Assembly (NCBI GenBank): GCA_002714185.1 | Contig: PAWM01000009.1 | Span: forward strand, 1 to 45,343 | From: Flavobacteriales bacterium | Lineage (GTDB): Bacteria; Bacteroidota; Bacteroidia; Flavobacteriales; TMED113 | DNA length: 45,343 nt | Direction: 5' to 3' | Part shown: piece after piece, positions 1 to 8,812 of the stretch | Position numbering within the stretch: the first letter of the stretch is position 1 | Layout of the letters: the number at the start of each line of letters is the position of its first letter | Made by a program: the position numbers and the translations under genes | Notes under the pieces: generated by a model | Told to the model about the DNA's origin: nothing | What the model saw: the letters and a program-made list of their open reading frames with translations, nothing else | Database searches by the model: none

Positions 1-99
1 AACTAATTCAAAATATGGTACAGCATCTGAACAACCAGTAATATCAGGATTCCACATACTTGCTAAAGCAACTGCTGAAGCATCATTGTCTACACAATC
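1..99. repeat. Terminal direct repeat, left copy
   Basis: Bases 1-99 match 45245-45343 exactly by eye. The repeat lies inside a fasciclin-domain gene and keeps its reading frame. An exact 99-base self-overlap is what a k-mer assembler leaves when it closes a circle. It can also arise when two chromosomal copies of a 99-base or longer sequence are collapsed. Confidence 0.95.
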
Positions 100-153
100 T
101 TGTGAATACAAAGAATTAGAAAATAGTAGTATGAAAATTATTATTTTTTTCAT
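1..153 (-). CDS. Fasciclin-domain secreted protein, N-terminal part (continues at 45343 if the ends join)
   Basis: The ATG is at 153-151 on the minus strand. The frame gives a lysine-containing N-terminus and a hydrophobic stretch ending in LYSQ, a typical flavobacterial Sec signal peptide. The mature protein begins with D-C-V-D-N-D-A and a short Cys-containing region. The frame runs off the window at base 1 and resumes unchanged at 45343-44609 when the 99-base terminal repeat is overlapped, giving a full protein of about 262 residues. The short region after the signal resembles small Cys-containing modules that precede fasciclin domains in other marine flavobacterial proteins. That comparison is from memory and was not searched. 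If the record is not circular, this is the 5' end of a separate paralogue. Confidence 0.85.
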   Translation of the reverse strand, partial: MKKIIIFILLFSNSLYSQDCVDNDASAVALASMWNPDITGCSDAVPYFELV

Positions 154-287
154 ATAATATTATTTAGAATGATTACAAATAAACAATGCAAACATATTAC
201 ATTATTTATAATAAATCTAAATAATATTGAAAAAAAATATTATAAAAACTAACTAAACCTGGAAAATTAATGAAACTAGATAATAAA

Positions 288-515
288 TTAAACTTTTTGA
301 CCTTTGTTGTCACCATCAACCCATTGGCCATCTTTTACTTGACCAAGATATTTAACAACTTTGTTTTTAGAATACTGATCAATAGCCTTTTCAACTTCTT
401 GCATATTTTTTCTTATAATTTTAATAGCTCCAGATGAACCTTGAGATCTAAGCTCTATATAAAAGCCATCTCTTAATTTTGGTGGTTTTGTGGAAGGTCT
501 TCCTCTTTTTTGCAT
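288..515 (-). CDS. Small basic protein with AT-hook-like N-terminus
   Basis: This 75-residue protein has no signal peptide and no membrane segment. The N-terminus is rich in Lys and Arg and contains K-R-G-R-P (residues 3-7), the core of an AT-hook minor-groove-binding motif, followed by a Pro/Lys stretch. The rest alternates short beta-like segments (FYIELRS, GAIKIIR) with a charged helix, then the segment VVKYLGQVKDGQWV. I recall similar short conserved hypothetical proteins in Flavobacteriia but know of no assigned function. A cytoplasmic nucleic-acid-binding role is inferred only from the RGRP motif and basic charge. The gene stands alone between the fasciclin gene and a divergent intradiol dioxygenase-like gene. 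Confidence 0.8.
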   Translation of the reverse strand: MQKRGRPSTKPPKLRDGFYIELRSQGSSGAIKIIRKNMQEVEKAIDQYSKNKVVKYLGQVKDGQWVDGDNKGQKV

Positions 516-665
516 GTAAGCAATATACTATAAAATTATGTTTTATTTTGAATTATATTAAAAAACTTTATATAATTAAAGAGTATTGATTTATTTATTA
601 AATAATTACTTGAAAAGTAACCAATAGAATTAGTTACAATATATTTATGTAAATTTACTTTTATA

Positions 666-1595
666 ATGAAAAAGAAAATAGAAAAAAGTAAGCGACTCTT
701 CATTAAAACCTTAATGGGTCTGGGTATATTATCTATTTTTCCTTTCAAATTAAAAGCTTTTGAAATAACGAAAGATTGTGTCACTAGTTCAGATTTACTG
801 GGACCATTTTATATTGAAGATTCACCCAATGTATCTATTCTTACACCTCCAGAAATAACATCCGATTTTCTTTTAATTACCGGCACTGTTTATGCAAATG
901 ATTGTATAACTCCAATACCAAATGCCGTAGTTGATATTTGGCATGCAAATAAGGGAACTTATGATCAAAACACAAATTCATATTTAGATGCTAATTATGA
1001 TGACAACTATGCAACACCACCCTATTATCGTGCTAAAATATATACTGATAGTAATGGTAATTATGCATATCAAACAATTATGCCTGGTAAATATGAAAAT
1101 GGATCTTATTATAGACCAAGTCATATTCATTATAAATCATCTTTTCTTGAAGAGAATGAATTAACAACTCAGCTATATTTTGAAGGTGATTCAAGTTTAG
1201 AAATCGACCCTTGGTCATCTAATCCTTCTGCACAAAATAGAATTATTTCACTAACTACTGATGAAAACAATAATTTAAACGGAGTATTTGATATTGTTTT
1301 AAATACTAACCCTTCGAATGTCCCAACAATTAACATTAGGGAAAACATATTAATACGTTCAATTCATCCTAATCCAATAAATAACAATAGTACTATTTAT
1401 TTTCACACTAATAATCGAAAATTAAATATTGAAATTTGTAATATTAATGGACAAATTATTTCTAAAAAAATTAATTTTCAAAAATCAACAATAAAATTAA
1501 GCACTATTTTACCGAAAAATATTAATAGTGGTATATATATATTAAGGATAAAATCATCTGACGGATACTCAGATGCTAAAAGATTTATTATTTAA
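666..1595 (+). CDS. Exported intradiol ring-cleavage dioxygenase-like protein with T9SS sorting domain
   Basis: The 309 residues match the intradiol dioxygenase fold (catechol / protocatechuate 3,4-dioxygenase). A conserved GPFY (46-49) is followed by DIWHANKGTYD, YRAKIYTDSNGNY and YYRPSHIHY. By family analogy the Fe(III) ligands are Tyr99, Tyr143, His153 and His155, and all four are present. Residues about 225-309 form a classical T9SS type A C-terminal domain (HPNP start, SSDGYSDAKRF end), so the protein should be displayed on or released from the cell surface. The N-terminus reads S-K-R-L-F-I-K before a hydrophobic stretch, resembling a Tat signal with Lys replacing the first Arg. It heads a four-gene + strand run with gaps of 6-11 bases. 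The real substrate is unknown; secreted members of this family are often uncharacterised. Confidence 0.88.
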   Translation: MKKKIEKSKRLFIKTLMGLGILSIFPFKLKAFEITKDCVTSSDLLGPFYIEDSPNVSILTPPEITSDFLLITGTVYANDCITPIPNAVVDIWHANKGTYDQNTNSYLDANYDDNYATPPYYRAKIYTDSNGNYAYQTIMPGKYENGSYYRPSHIHYKSSFLEENELTTQLYFEGDSSLEIDPWSSNPSAQNRIISLTTDENNNLNGVFDIVLNTNPSNVPTINIRENILIRSIHPNPINNNSTIYFHTNNRKLNIEICNINGQIISKKINFQKSTIKLSTILPKNINSGIYILRIKSSDGYSDAKRFII

Positions 1596-1605
1596 AATTT
1601 AAAAA

Positions 1606-2070
1606 ATGGGTTTAAAAGAATTTTTAATGAACAATATTGATATAATACTTACAATAATTGGTGTTATAATGAGTTTTTTTGTAATTAAGTATGTCACTAA
1701 AATATTATTTAAATTAATATTTTCATTCATTATCATAGGTGTTGTTATTATAATTACACAAACTATTTCTGATACTAATATGATTGATTATTTAAATGAT
1801 AGGTATTGTAACCAGCAAAATACTGATCTATCTAAATGTGAATGTGTTGTAAATTTAATAATGCTTGACATAAATACTAGATTTTCAGTAGATGAAATTG
1901 AAACCTTAAAAAATAAAAAATTACTTAGTAATACAGAGCTTATAAAATCTTATATTACTAAAAAGAATGACATTGATGAGTGTCTAGAAAATTATGAAAA
2001 AGAATATAGCTTTACAGATGAATTATTGCAAATATTTATAAAAAAAAATGAAAATTCATTTATTGAATAA
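1606..2070 (+). CDS. Unrecognised membrane protein with CxC motif
   Basis: I do not recognise this 154-residue protein. Two hydrophobic segments (about residues 11-28 and 33-53) suggest a membrane hairpin. They are followed by a soluble, mostly charged and helical domain with four cysteines: one in RYCNQQ, a C-E-C pair shortly after, and one in DECLENY. The sequence after the CxC (VVNLIML.....FSVDEIETL) looks like an amphipathic helix bundle. It lies 10 bases after the dioxygenase-like gene and 6 bases before the GH25 gene, so co-transcription is likely. Base composition matches its neighbours. The start ATG at 1606 is the first in frame; a second at 1627 would trim seven residues. Confidence 0.72.
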   Translation: MGLKEFLMNNIDIILTIIGVIMSFFVIKYVTKILFKLIFSFIIIGVVIIITQTISDTNMIDYLNDRYCNQQNTDLSKCECVVNLIMLDINTRFSVDEIETLKNKKLLSNTELIKSYITKKNDIDECLENYEKEYSFTDELLQIFIKKNENSFIE

Positions 2071-2076
2071 ACTATA

Positions 2077-2790
2077 ATGCCAAAATTATTTTTTATAATC
2101 TTAATAAGTCTTTTATCTTCAAATTGTAGTAAAAACTGCAATTCATTTAAAAACAACCCTAACGCTTTTTATGGAATTGATATTTCACATTATCAAAATA
2201 ATAAATCTCCAATAAACTGGGATTCACTATCAATTGAAAATAACCCTAAAATAAGTTTTGTATATATTAGAACTACTATGGGTAAAGATGGCCAGGACAC
2301 TGCATTTAAACATAATTTAAGGATGGCAAAAAAAACAGGTTTTAAAGTAGGTATTTATCACTATTACAGACCAAATGAAAAATCGAATCTTCAATTTGAA
2401 AACTTCAAGAAACACAATTTATCTATTGGAGATTTACCACCTGTTGTTGATATTGAAGAAAAAAGTATATTAGGTTCTAAGTATTTACTAAAAGAAATAT
2501 CAAATTTTTTAAATTTAATTGAAAAACACTATGGTATTAAACCAATAATATATACACCTCAAAGATTCTATAATACATACCTGAGAAATAAGTTTAAGGA
2601 ATATGAGTTTTGGATAGCAAGACAAAATGGATATATCGACTCTCCTGATAATAATCAAATGAAGAAAGAACCTGTATTATTTGACACAAGATGCCCTCTG
2701 ATTTGGCAATACAGCGGAACAGGTAGTGTGCAGGGAATTAAAGGTAATGTTGATTTAAATGTTATTTATAAACCTATATGGGATATTTAA
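2077..2790 (+). CDS. GH25-family lysozyme-like lipoprotein
   Basis: The 237-residue product matches glycoside hydrolase family 25 (muramidase, Chalaropsis type). It shows YGIDISHYQ near the start of the domain, VYIRTTMG, KVGIYHYYRP, the catalytic-face segment PPVVDIEE, KPIIYTP, FWIAR, and the terminal WQYSGTGSVQGIKGNVDLNV. The acidic Asp and Glu in VVDIEE and the Asp in GIDISH are the expected active-site residues. The signal ends in L-S-S-N-C, a lipobox with the lipidated Cys near position 17, so it is probably a lipoprotein. Expected activity is hydrolysis of the MurNAc-GlcNAc linkage of peptidoglycan. It sits within the + strand run starting at 666. It could serve in cell-wall turnover or against other bacteria; the sequence does not decide. 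Confidence 0.9.
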   Translation: MPKLFFIILISLLSSNCSKNCNSFKNNPNAFYGIDISHYQNNKSPINWDSLSIENNPKISFVYIRTTMGKDGQDTAFKHNLRMAKKTGFKVGIYHYYRPNEKSNLQFENFKKHNLSIGDLPPVVDIEEKSILGSKYLLKEISNFLNLIEKHYGIKPIIYTPQRFYNTYLRNKFKEYEFWIARQNGYIDSPDNNQMKKEPVLFDTRCPLIWQYSGTGSVQGIKGNVDLNVIYKPIWDI

Positions 2791-2801
2791 ATTTTAATTA
2801 A

Positions 2802-5174
2802 ATGAGAAAATATATACTTGTAATTACTTTAATATCCTATTGGTTAACTTCACAAAATATCATCGTTAAACCATATTTACAAAATGCATCATCAAACAGC
2901 ATAGTTATCATGTGGGAATTTGACCAAATTGAAGATGGTCATGTAGAATGGGGAATAAGTGAAGATTTAAATAATACTACTATAGCAGAATTTGAAAACT
3001 CATCAGGATTCAATTATATATTTACAGCTACAATAAATAATTTATCTCCAAATACAAAATACTATTACAGAACTGTTAATTATAATACATACTCAGATGT
3101 TTATAGTTTTTATACTGAAGATTTATCTACAAACGAATCTTCAACTAAGATGATTATAATGAGTGATATGCAAACTGATTCAAGTTTTCCAAATAAATTT
3201 CATGAGATTGTACATGAAGGAATACTTAATTATGTTCAACAGACATACACTGGACAGTTAAATGATAATATTAATTTAGTTTTAATTCCTGGTGACTTAG
3301 TTTACAACGGATTGAACTACAATGAATGGCAAGATAATTTTTTTCATCAAGGTGATTCACTTTTTTCATTTGTACCTTTATATCCAGTTCCTGGTAATCA
3401 CGAAAACAATTCACCATATTTTTTTCAATATTTTAACCTTCCACTAAATGGTACAAATGGATTTGAGGAGCATTGGTGGTATAAAGACATTTCGAATATT
3501 AGAATAATTGGATTAGATTCCAATACTCCATATCGTATTGAAGAACAATTAATTTGGTTAGAAAATATTCTTTTAAATACAGCAAATAATACTAATATTG
3601 ATTTTGTTTTTGCTCAATTACATCATCCTCATAAATCAGAACTATGGACTCCAGGCAATACTGATTACACTGGAGAAATTATTTCATTATTAGAAAATTT
3701 TTCTACAGAAAGTGGTAAGCCATCAGTCCATTTTTTTGGCCACACACATGGCTACTCTAGAGGACAATCAAAAGATCATACTCATTTAATGGTTAATGTT
3801 GCTTCTGCAGGGGGTGCAATAGATTATTGGGGTGAATTTCCAAATAATGATTATGAAGAATACACTATTAGTCAAGATGAATATGGCTATGTTCTAGTTG
3901 AAACCACTGCTGGTGATAATCCACAATTCATCTTAAAAAGGATTAGTCTAGGAGATCAAGAATTATTTAAAAATAATTACATAGAAGATAGTATTACTAT
4001 AAAAATAAATAATTTACCTCCAACTACACCAATAAACATATTCCCTTATGGAAATAATATTAACCCTAATTGTGTTACACTTTCAGCAAGTATTTTTAAT
4101 GATCCAGATTTAGATGAACACGGAGCTACACAGTGGCAAATCAGTAACAACTGTAATGATTTTAGTAATCCAATTTTTGATGTTTGGAAACAATCTGATA
4201 ATTGGTATAATGAAATCAACACACAAGAAAATGATGACTTAACAGATCAAGAAATTGAATCATTAAACTTATTGGATGAAAACACAAATTATTGTTGGAG
4301 AGTTAGGTATAGAGATAAAGGTTTAAAATGGAGCGAGTGGTCAAATCCACTAATATTTGAAACTGGAACAAGTAATTTAAGTAACAATTTATTAAATAAT
4401 GATGGAGCAGAAGATAATATAAATTTTTGGGATATAGAATCTGGCATACTAGAATCACTTTCTGCACTAGAATGTAATGGAATCAATCCTTTTAATGGAG
4501 AAAAATACTTTAGTGTTGGTGGACTATGTGATGAATCACCATTTGGATATGTTTCACAAACCATAGATTTATATAATTATTATGAAGAAATTAACAAAGG
4601 GCAATTAACTGCATTTTTTGGAGCACATCTTGCTAATTGGGGAGGTGATGATATACCATCAATTGGCATTCAATGTTTGGATGAAAATAATAATATTTTA
4701 TTTGCTACAGAAATGTATACATCATCACTATCAAGCTGGAATTTAGTTCAAAATTCTTGCAATATTCCATTTGATACTAAAAAAATAAAATATATTATGA
4801 CTGGTGAAAGAATATCAGGAACTGATAATGACAGCTATATTGATGATGCATTTTTATTAGTCGGATCTTTATATGAAGATTGTAGTATATATACAGAATC
4901 GATTTCATCAATTCAAACATTTATAGAACAAAAAATTACAATTAACCCTAATCAATTAAAAAACGAAAGTGTTTTAAATATTCCATATTCAAATTACCAT
5001 AGTGTTAACATACAAATCTATGATAGTTTTGGTCAATTAGTGGAAAATCATAAACATATTCATCCTCCAAGCTTCATAATAAAAAAAAATAATATGTCTA
5101 GTGGAAACTACTACATTAGAGTCACAAGTGAAGAAAAAATTATTGGTAATGTAAGATTTCAAATTATTAATTAA
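2802..5174 (+). CDS. Purple acid phosphatase-like metallophosphoesterase with T9SS sorting domain
   Basis: The 790-residue secreted protein starts with a signal peptide (to about residue 18), then a fibronectin-III-like N-terminal domain (about 20-107) typical of purple acid phosphatases. The metallophosphoesterase core follows: Asp122 (SDMQ), Asp165 and Tyr168 in GDLVYNG, Asn199-His200 in VPGNHEN, a His pair in QLHHPH near 274, and His314/His316 in FFGHTHG. The D..Y spacing is the purple acid phosphatase signature for the tyrosinate ligand. Residues about 410-520 look like a further Fn3-type domain, and the end (about 715-790) is a classical T9SS type A sorting domain. Likely role: surface or extracellular hydrolysis of phosphoesters for phosphate scavenging. 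Its 3' end overlaps the convergent CotH gene by 8 bases. Confidence 0.9.
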   Translation: MRKYILVITLISYWLTSQNIIVKPYLQNASSNSIVIMWEFDQIEDGHVEWGISEDLNNTTIAEFENSSGFNYIFTATINNLSPNTKYYYRTVNYNTYSDVYSFYTEDLSTNESSTKMIIMSDMQTDSSFPNKFHEIVHEGILNYVQQTYTGQLNDNINLVLIPGDLVYNGLNYNEWQDNFFHQGDSLFSFVPLYPVPGNHENNSPYFFQYFNLPLNGTNGFEEHWWYKDISNIRIIGLDSNTPYRIEEQLIWLENILLNTANNTNIDFVFAQLHHPHKSELWTPGNTDYTGEIISLLENFSTESGKPSVHFFGHTHGYSRGQSKDHTHLMVNVASAGGAIDYWGEFPNNDYEEYTISQDEYGYVLVETTAGDNPQFILKRISLGDQELFKNNYIEDSITIKINNLPPTTPINIFPYGNNINPNCVTLSASIFNDPDLDEHGATQWQISNNCNDFSNPIFDVWKQSDNWYNEINTQENDDLTDQEIESLNLLDENTNYCWRVRYRDKGLKWSEWSNPLIFETGTSNLSNNLLNNDGAEDNINFWDIESGILESLSALECNGINPFNGEKYFSVGGLCDESPFGYVSQTIDLYNYYEEINKGQLTAFFGAHLANWGGDDIPSIGIQCLDENNNILFATEMYTSSLSSWNLVQNSCNIPFDTKKIKYIMTGERISGTDNDSYIDDAFLLVGSLYEDCSIYTESISSIQTFIEQKITINPNQLKNESVLNIPYSNYHSVNIQIYDSFGQLVENHKHIHPPSFIIKKNNMSSGNYYIRVTSEEKIIGNVRFQIIN

Positions 5175-7515
5175 TTAACATTTTTTTAGAAACACTTCCA
5201 TCACTGTAAATATAAAATAAAACATCAACTTCATTGGATAGTTCAACTTCTTGTCCTAAAATATTAACTACCTTAATTAACTCTACTGAGCTTATGTTAT
5301 TTTCAAATTGAAATGAGTTTTGATCATTATTATAATTAAAAGTTGGATTCTGAATAATAAAATCACCTGTACCATTAGGAACTCTCGCTAATCCCATATC
5401 AGTAATTTGCAATCCAAATACAACCTCATCTAATATGTTAAGATTATTGTCAGACAGATACAATTGCTCACCTGATGCTGACAGCTTAAATGTTGCATGA
5501 TTATAATCACCTTGATCTTCCTCATCATCATCAGCCCAAACAATAAAATAATCACCAGGGTTTAAAACCACATTAGGAAAAGTATATTTATCTAATAATG
5601 CTACGTCATCAGACAAATGAAATCCTTCTAGATTTATACTTTGATATCCCTTATTATATAACTCAATCCAGTCATCATATTCGCCAAAAGAATCAGTAGC
5701 AATATTATCATTTGAAGCCATAATTTCATTAATAACAATATCTGAATCTACATAGTTAAGATTGTCTATTTTTACTTGATATATATATACATCATGTTCT
5801 GCTCCTTCAGGACTATACACTCTTGATCCATTATTATTTACAGTCTCAATATAAAAACGCACATATTCACCACTATCATGTTGAGGAATACTATATGTAT
5901 ATAAATTTGTTGCAAAGCTATATTCCATAGAAAATTTTTCAAAATTACCCGTTAAGTCATTTCCATAATATAAATTAACCTCAATAGGAAAATCTGTATC
6001 AACTTCAACTGAAACTAACACTTCATCAGAGGAGCTTGGTTGAGCAAATGCAGAACTACCAACATAATATTCTACATTAATAATATTAGCACCCAATTGT
6101 GAAACTTCATTATTTGACCATAAATAAGAAGATCTATTATTAAAAAAATCTTTTAAATCATTTATGCTATTAATAAATTCATTGTATGAATATATTTTTT
6201 GTGGATCATTGTAAACATGTAAATCAATAAAACTACTATACTCATCTATTAATTCATTAATGTATTCAGAATTAAAAGAATTATTCAATATCACTCTAAA
6301 ATGTGCTAAGTAACGTTCTCTTAATTCAGGTATCAATAATAATTTATTCAATAAAGCAAAATCACTATTATCCACATTATAAAATGGACTCCAATTTGGA
6401 CTCCCAAAAACTGTATTACCATCATATTCTATTGGCAATAATCTATTATTGTAAATATCAAAATACAAATAGTAATCCATACCTCCTTTATTAATGTAAC
6501 TATCATCATCAGAAAAAATAATCTCATCAGCAAGAAACCATAAAGTAGCATCTAAATCTAAATACTGGTTTAAAAAACTATATACATTTTCTGTTGATAT
6601 TTCATCAACTTCATTTAGAACTTCACAAGCATTTACAATATCAACCCACGGATTGTCTTTATAAGATTTTTTTAATGTGTAGTGACTCATATATATTGAT
6701 GTATCTGAACCTAAATAATTTAAGGATGATGTACCAGCACCAAAATCTGGCCCTCCACCAGGCCCTCCTCCATTAACTCCATTTGGCTCACCACAACCAG
6801 GAGCTTCACTACTTGGACTTTCAGCTCTCCATCTTGTACAGTTATTATCAAAAAACCATTCACCAGCATGCTTTTTATCTAATTGTTGGACATTAGGGTA
6901 AATTCCCCAGTTTTGATCATTAATCATTAATTGAATAAAATTTACTTTACTAGCTGGAATATATTTTCTAGATAACTTTTCATAAATAAATTCTCTTAGA
7001 AAACTAGGGTCTTGATAACAATTATTTAGATTTAAAGTTTCATAACCTTCAATATTTTGATTATTTAGCCAGTCAAGTTCAATATTAAATGACTTTTTAT
7101 CAGTATCAACTGATGCACCAGGTCCTCCTCCACCAGGCCCTCCTCCACCAGGTCCTCCTCCACCAGGTCCTCCTCCATTATTACCATTTGTGTTAAAAAA
7201 AGAAGTTTGGCCTTTAAACCTCACTCCAACCTCTAAAAAAACTTCGTCTTTATAAACTAAAGTTGCTGGTATATTAATTTTATCACAATAATTACTATGT
7301 AATTGATCCCAATAATTATTTTGATCAAAATACAAAAATATTGTATCAATTTCCGACTCATTATATAGACCTGAGTCAATTATATTTAAACCTCTTAGGA
7401 GTTGATTATTATTTAAAGAAAAATAATATTCGTTAGGTAAATTTTGAGAAAAAAGATTAGAGTTAATAAAAAATAATAAAATAAAAAATAGATTAAATAA
7501 AGACAAATTCAACAT
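5167..7515 (-). CDS. Secreted CotH kinase-like protein with lamin-tail domain and sorting domain
   Basis: This 782-residue protein has a signal peptide ending NLFSQ. The CotH fold spans about residues 75-480, with KSFNIELD, LNLNNCYQDPSFLREFIYEK, the segment SDDDSYINKGGMDYYLYFD and PIEYDGNTVFG. The last two carry the acidic residues expected to bind metal and act in catalysis in CotH-type atypical kinases. Residues about 600-730 form a lamin-tail (LTD) domain (VINEIMASN ... DDWIELYN). The C-terminus (about 744-782) is a short sorting-type segment of the FYIYSDG class. Two Gly/Pro-rich insertions (about 114-134 and 249-262) interrupt the CotH region. It is the last gene of an operon with DUF2490, DUF4956 and VTC genes. 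CotH members phosphorylate spore-coat proteins in Bacillus; the substrate here is unknown. Confidence 0.9.
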   Translation of the reverse strand: MLNLSLFNLFFILLFFINSNLFSQNLPNEYYFSLNNNQLLRGLNIIDSGLYNESEIDTIFLYFDQNNYWDQLHSNYCDKINIPATLVYKDEVFLEVGVRFKGQTSFFNTNGNNGGGPGGGGPGGGGPGGGGPGASVDTDKKSFNIELDWLNNQNIEGYETLNLNNCYQDPSFLREFIYEKLSRKYIPASKVNFIQLMINDQNWGIYPNVQQLDKKHAGEWFFDNNCTRWRAESPSSEAPGCGEPNGVNGGGPGGGPDFGAGTSSLNYLGSDTSIYMSHYTLKKSYKDNPWVDIVNACEVLNEVDEISTENVYSFLNQYLDLDATLWFLADEIIFSDDDSYINKGGMDYYLYFDIYNNRLLPIEYDGNTVFGSPNWSPFYNVDNSDFALLNKLLLIPELRERYLAHFRVILNNSFNSEYINELIDEYSSFIDLHVYNDPQKIYSYNEFINSINDLKDFFNNRSSYLWSNNEVSQLGANIINVEYYVGSSAFAQPSSSDEVLVSVEVDTDFPIEVNLYYGNDLTGNFEKFSMEYSFATNLYTYSIPQHDSGEYVRFYIETVNNNGSRVYSPEGAEHDVYIYQVKIDNLNYVDSDIVINEIMASNDNIATDSFGEYDDWIELYNKGYQSINLEGFHLSDDVALLDKYTFPNVVLNPGDYFIVWADDDEEDQGDYNHATFKLSASGEQLYLSDNNLNILDEVVFGLQITDMGLARVPNGTGDFIIQNPTFNYNNDQNSFQFENNISSVELIKVVNILGQEVELSNEVDVLFYIYSDGSVSKKMLIN
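7115..7174. repeat. 15-bp tandem repeat, four copies, in the CotH gene
   Basis: Four consecutive 15-base units, CCACCAGGTCCTCCT on the plus strand with one base differing in the first unit and one in the second, encode a run of Gly-Gly-Pro-Gly-Gly pentads. A shorter related Gly/Pro segment lies near 6745-6780. The length is a multiple of three, so copy-number change would keep the frame. Confidence 0.9.
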
Positions 7516-7533
7516 AATGATAAAATTTAATTT

Positions 7534-8193
7534 TTAGAATTTATAAGAGATTTTTAACTTATTAACATACCATAAAGTATTAATAGGTTTATCCCATCTT
7601 TTTTCAATAAGAAAACTTATTTCTAAATCAATCTTATTTCCAAAAGGATATTGAAACCCAGACTGTATTCTAAATTTTTGAAATCCACCGTTAATTAAAT
7701 AAAATATTTCCCCAGAAATAAATGGATCTAAATTTATAGCAGAATTAATATAAGTAAATTTAAATTTCTGTCTTAATTTATTTTTTATAATTTTCTCTTG
7801 TTGAGAATTATTAAATATTTGACTTTGAATTCTAGTTCTTGAATTAAATTTAATTCTTTTAGAAATATCTTTTTTAAGATAAAAATCTATGTAATATCTA
7901 TTTTTAAAAATAATATCTAAATCTTTATTTTTATCGTATATATATCTCCAGCCAATTGAATACTTATAAAATTTTTGAATTTCTCTTTTAAAATTTAAAT
8001 CAAAAAAATACTTTGAAATTTTTGCTGCATCATCTTCAAGTCGTAAAGATGAAGCAAAAGAAATATCTGTTTTATAAACCTTAGGAAAGTTGATTTCAAG
8101 TGACGTCCATTGTTGGAAATCTTTTTCTTGGCCATAAAAAATAATAGGTAAGAAAAGAAAAAATAAGTATTTATTAAGCATCTTTATCATCAT
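7534..8193 (-). CDS. DUF2490 outer-membrane beta-barrel protein
   Basis: The product has a short signal ending IIFYGQ, then alternating hydrophobic and polar beta strands with the DUF2490 signature: QQWTSLEINF near the start, SLRLEDDA, KYSIGWRYIYD, repeated K-R/F-K strands, and a terminal strand KLKISYKF ending in Phe, as in outer-membrane barrels. The annotated first Met is at 8193, but the Met at 8181 (MLNKYLFF) gives a better signal peptide and reduces overlap with the upstream DUF4956 gene from 20 to 8 bases. It lies 18 bases upstream of the CotH gene. DUF2490 proteins have no firm function. Position suggests an outer-membrane partner of the CotH/VTC cluster, as inference. Confidence 0.85.
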   Translation of the reverse strand: MMIKMLNKYLFFLFLPIIFYGQEKDFQQWTSLEINFPKVYKTDISFASSLRLEDDAAKISKYFFDLNFKREIQKFYKYSIGWRYIYDKNKDLDIIFKNRYYIDFYLKKDISKRIKFNSRTRIQSQIFNNSQQEKIIKNKLRQKFKFTYINSAINLDPFISGEIFYLINGGFQKFRIQSGFQYPFGNKIDLEISFLIEKRWDKPINTLWYVNKLKISYKF

Positions 8194-8812
8194 AATAGTA
8201 AATACAAATACTTGCTACATCTCTTAAAAAGTCAATTTTTTTTATTTCAAATCTAATTATATTAATACCTGTTCTTAATTTCAAATCTTCTAATAATTCG
8301 TCATGTTTTTCGGGTGTAATTAAATCAATTTTTTCATAAATAATATTTTTTCTTGATTCATGCTTTAACAACCATAATCTTTCCATGCCATATGTAACAA
8401 AAACAATAACAAAATTTGCAAATACTAACTCTGCATGACTAATTTTTTTATTAGCTAATGCATTAACAACGGAAACACCAATAACAAGAAATAAATATGT
8501 CATTTCTTTAATAGGAATTGGATCTGTTCTGTACCTAATAATACCAAAAATTGCAAATAAACCAAGTGCAAATCCTAATTGAAGTTTTACATCGTCAAGT
8601 AAAACACATAACACAAATACTGTTAAACTAATTAGTAAATAGGTAAATAAATAATCTTTATTTTTTGTTAGAGGGTAATAAATCCCTCTAGCTATTAGAA
8701 GTACTACTGACAAATTAAACAATGTCTTTATTAGTAATCTAAAAAAATCATTAGAATCAAAAATTGGAGCACCTAAAAATTCAACTCCTTCTAGTATATT
8801 TAATAAAATCAT
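8174..8812 (-). CDS. DUF4956 polytopic membrane protein
   Basis: The 212-residue protein has about four hydrophobic helices (roughly 27-47, 53-73, 77-92 and 103-145), then a soluble C-terminal domain of about 65 residues. The segment GLFAIFGIIRYRTDPIPIKE is the conserved core of DUF4956, with an invariant-looking R-Y-R-T. The soluble tail (LRTGINIIRFEIKKIDFLRD) has a ferredoxin-like alternation. DUF4956 genes are commonly found next to VTC-domain and CotH genes; that is recalled, not searched. The start ATG overlaps the VTC stop by four bases, a sign of translational coupling. Likely role: inner-membrane component working with the adjacent polyphosphate polymerase, as inference. Confidence 0.88.
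   Translation of the reverse strand: MILLNILEGVEFLGAPIFDSNDFFRLLIKTLFNLSVVLLIARGIYYPLTKNKDYLFTYLLISLTVFVLCVLLDDVKLQLGFALGLFAIFGIIRYRTDPIPIKEMTYLFLVIGVSVVNALANKKISHAELVFANFVIVFVTYGMERLWLLKHESRKNIIYEKIDLITPEKHDELLEDLKLRTGINIIRFEIKKIDFLRDVASICIYYYDDKDA

Noticed and set aside
8-153. Truncated gene at the left edge read as a separate short protein
   Set aside because: The frame runs without a stop into the fasciclin gene once the terminal repeat is overlapped, so it is better treated as that gene's N-terminus.
536-784. 82-residue minus-strand frame opposite the start of the dioxygenase-like gene
   Set aside because: It overlaps the N-terminus of a gene with conserved motifs, and its hydrophobic content reflects AT-rich antisense DNA.
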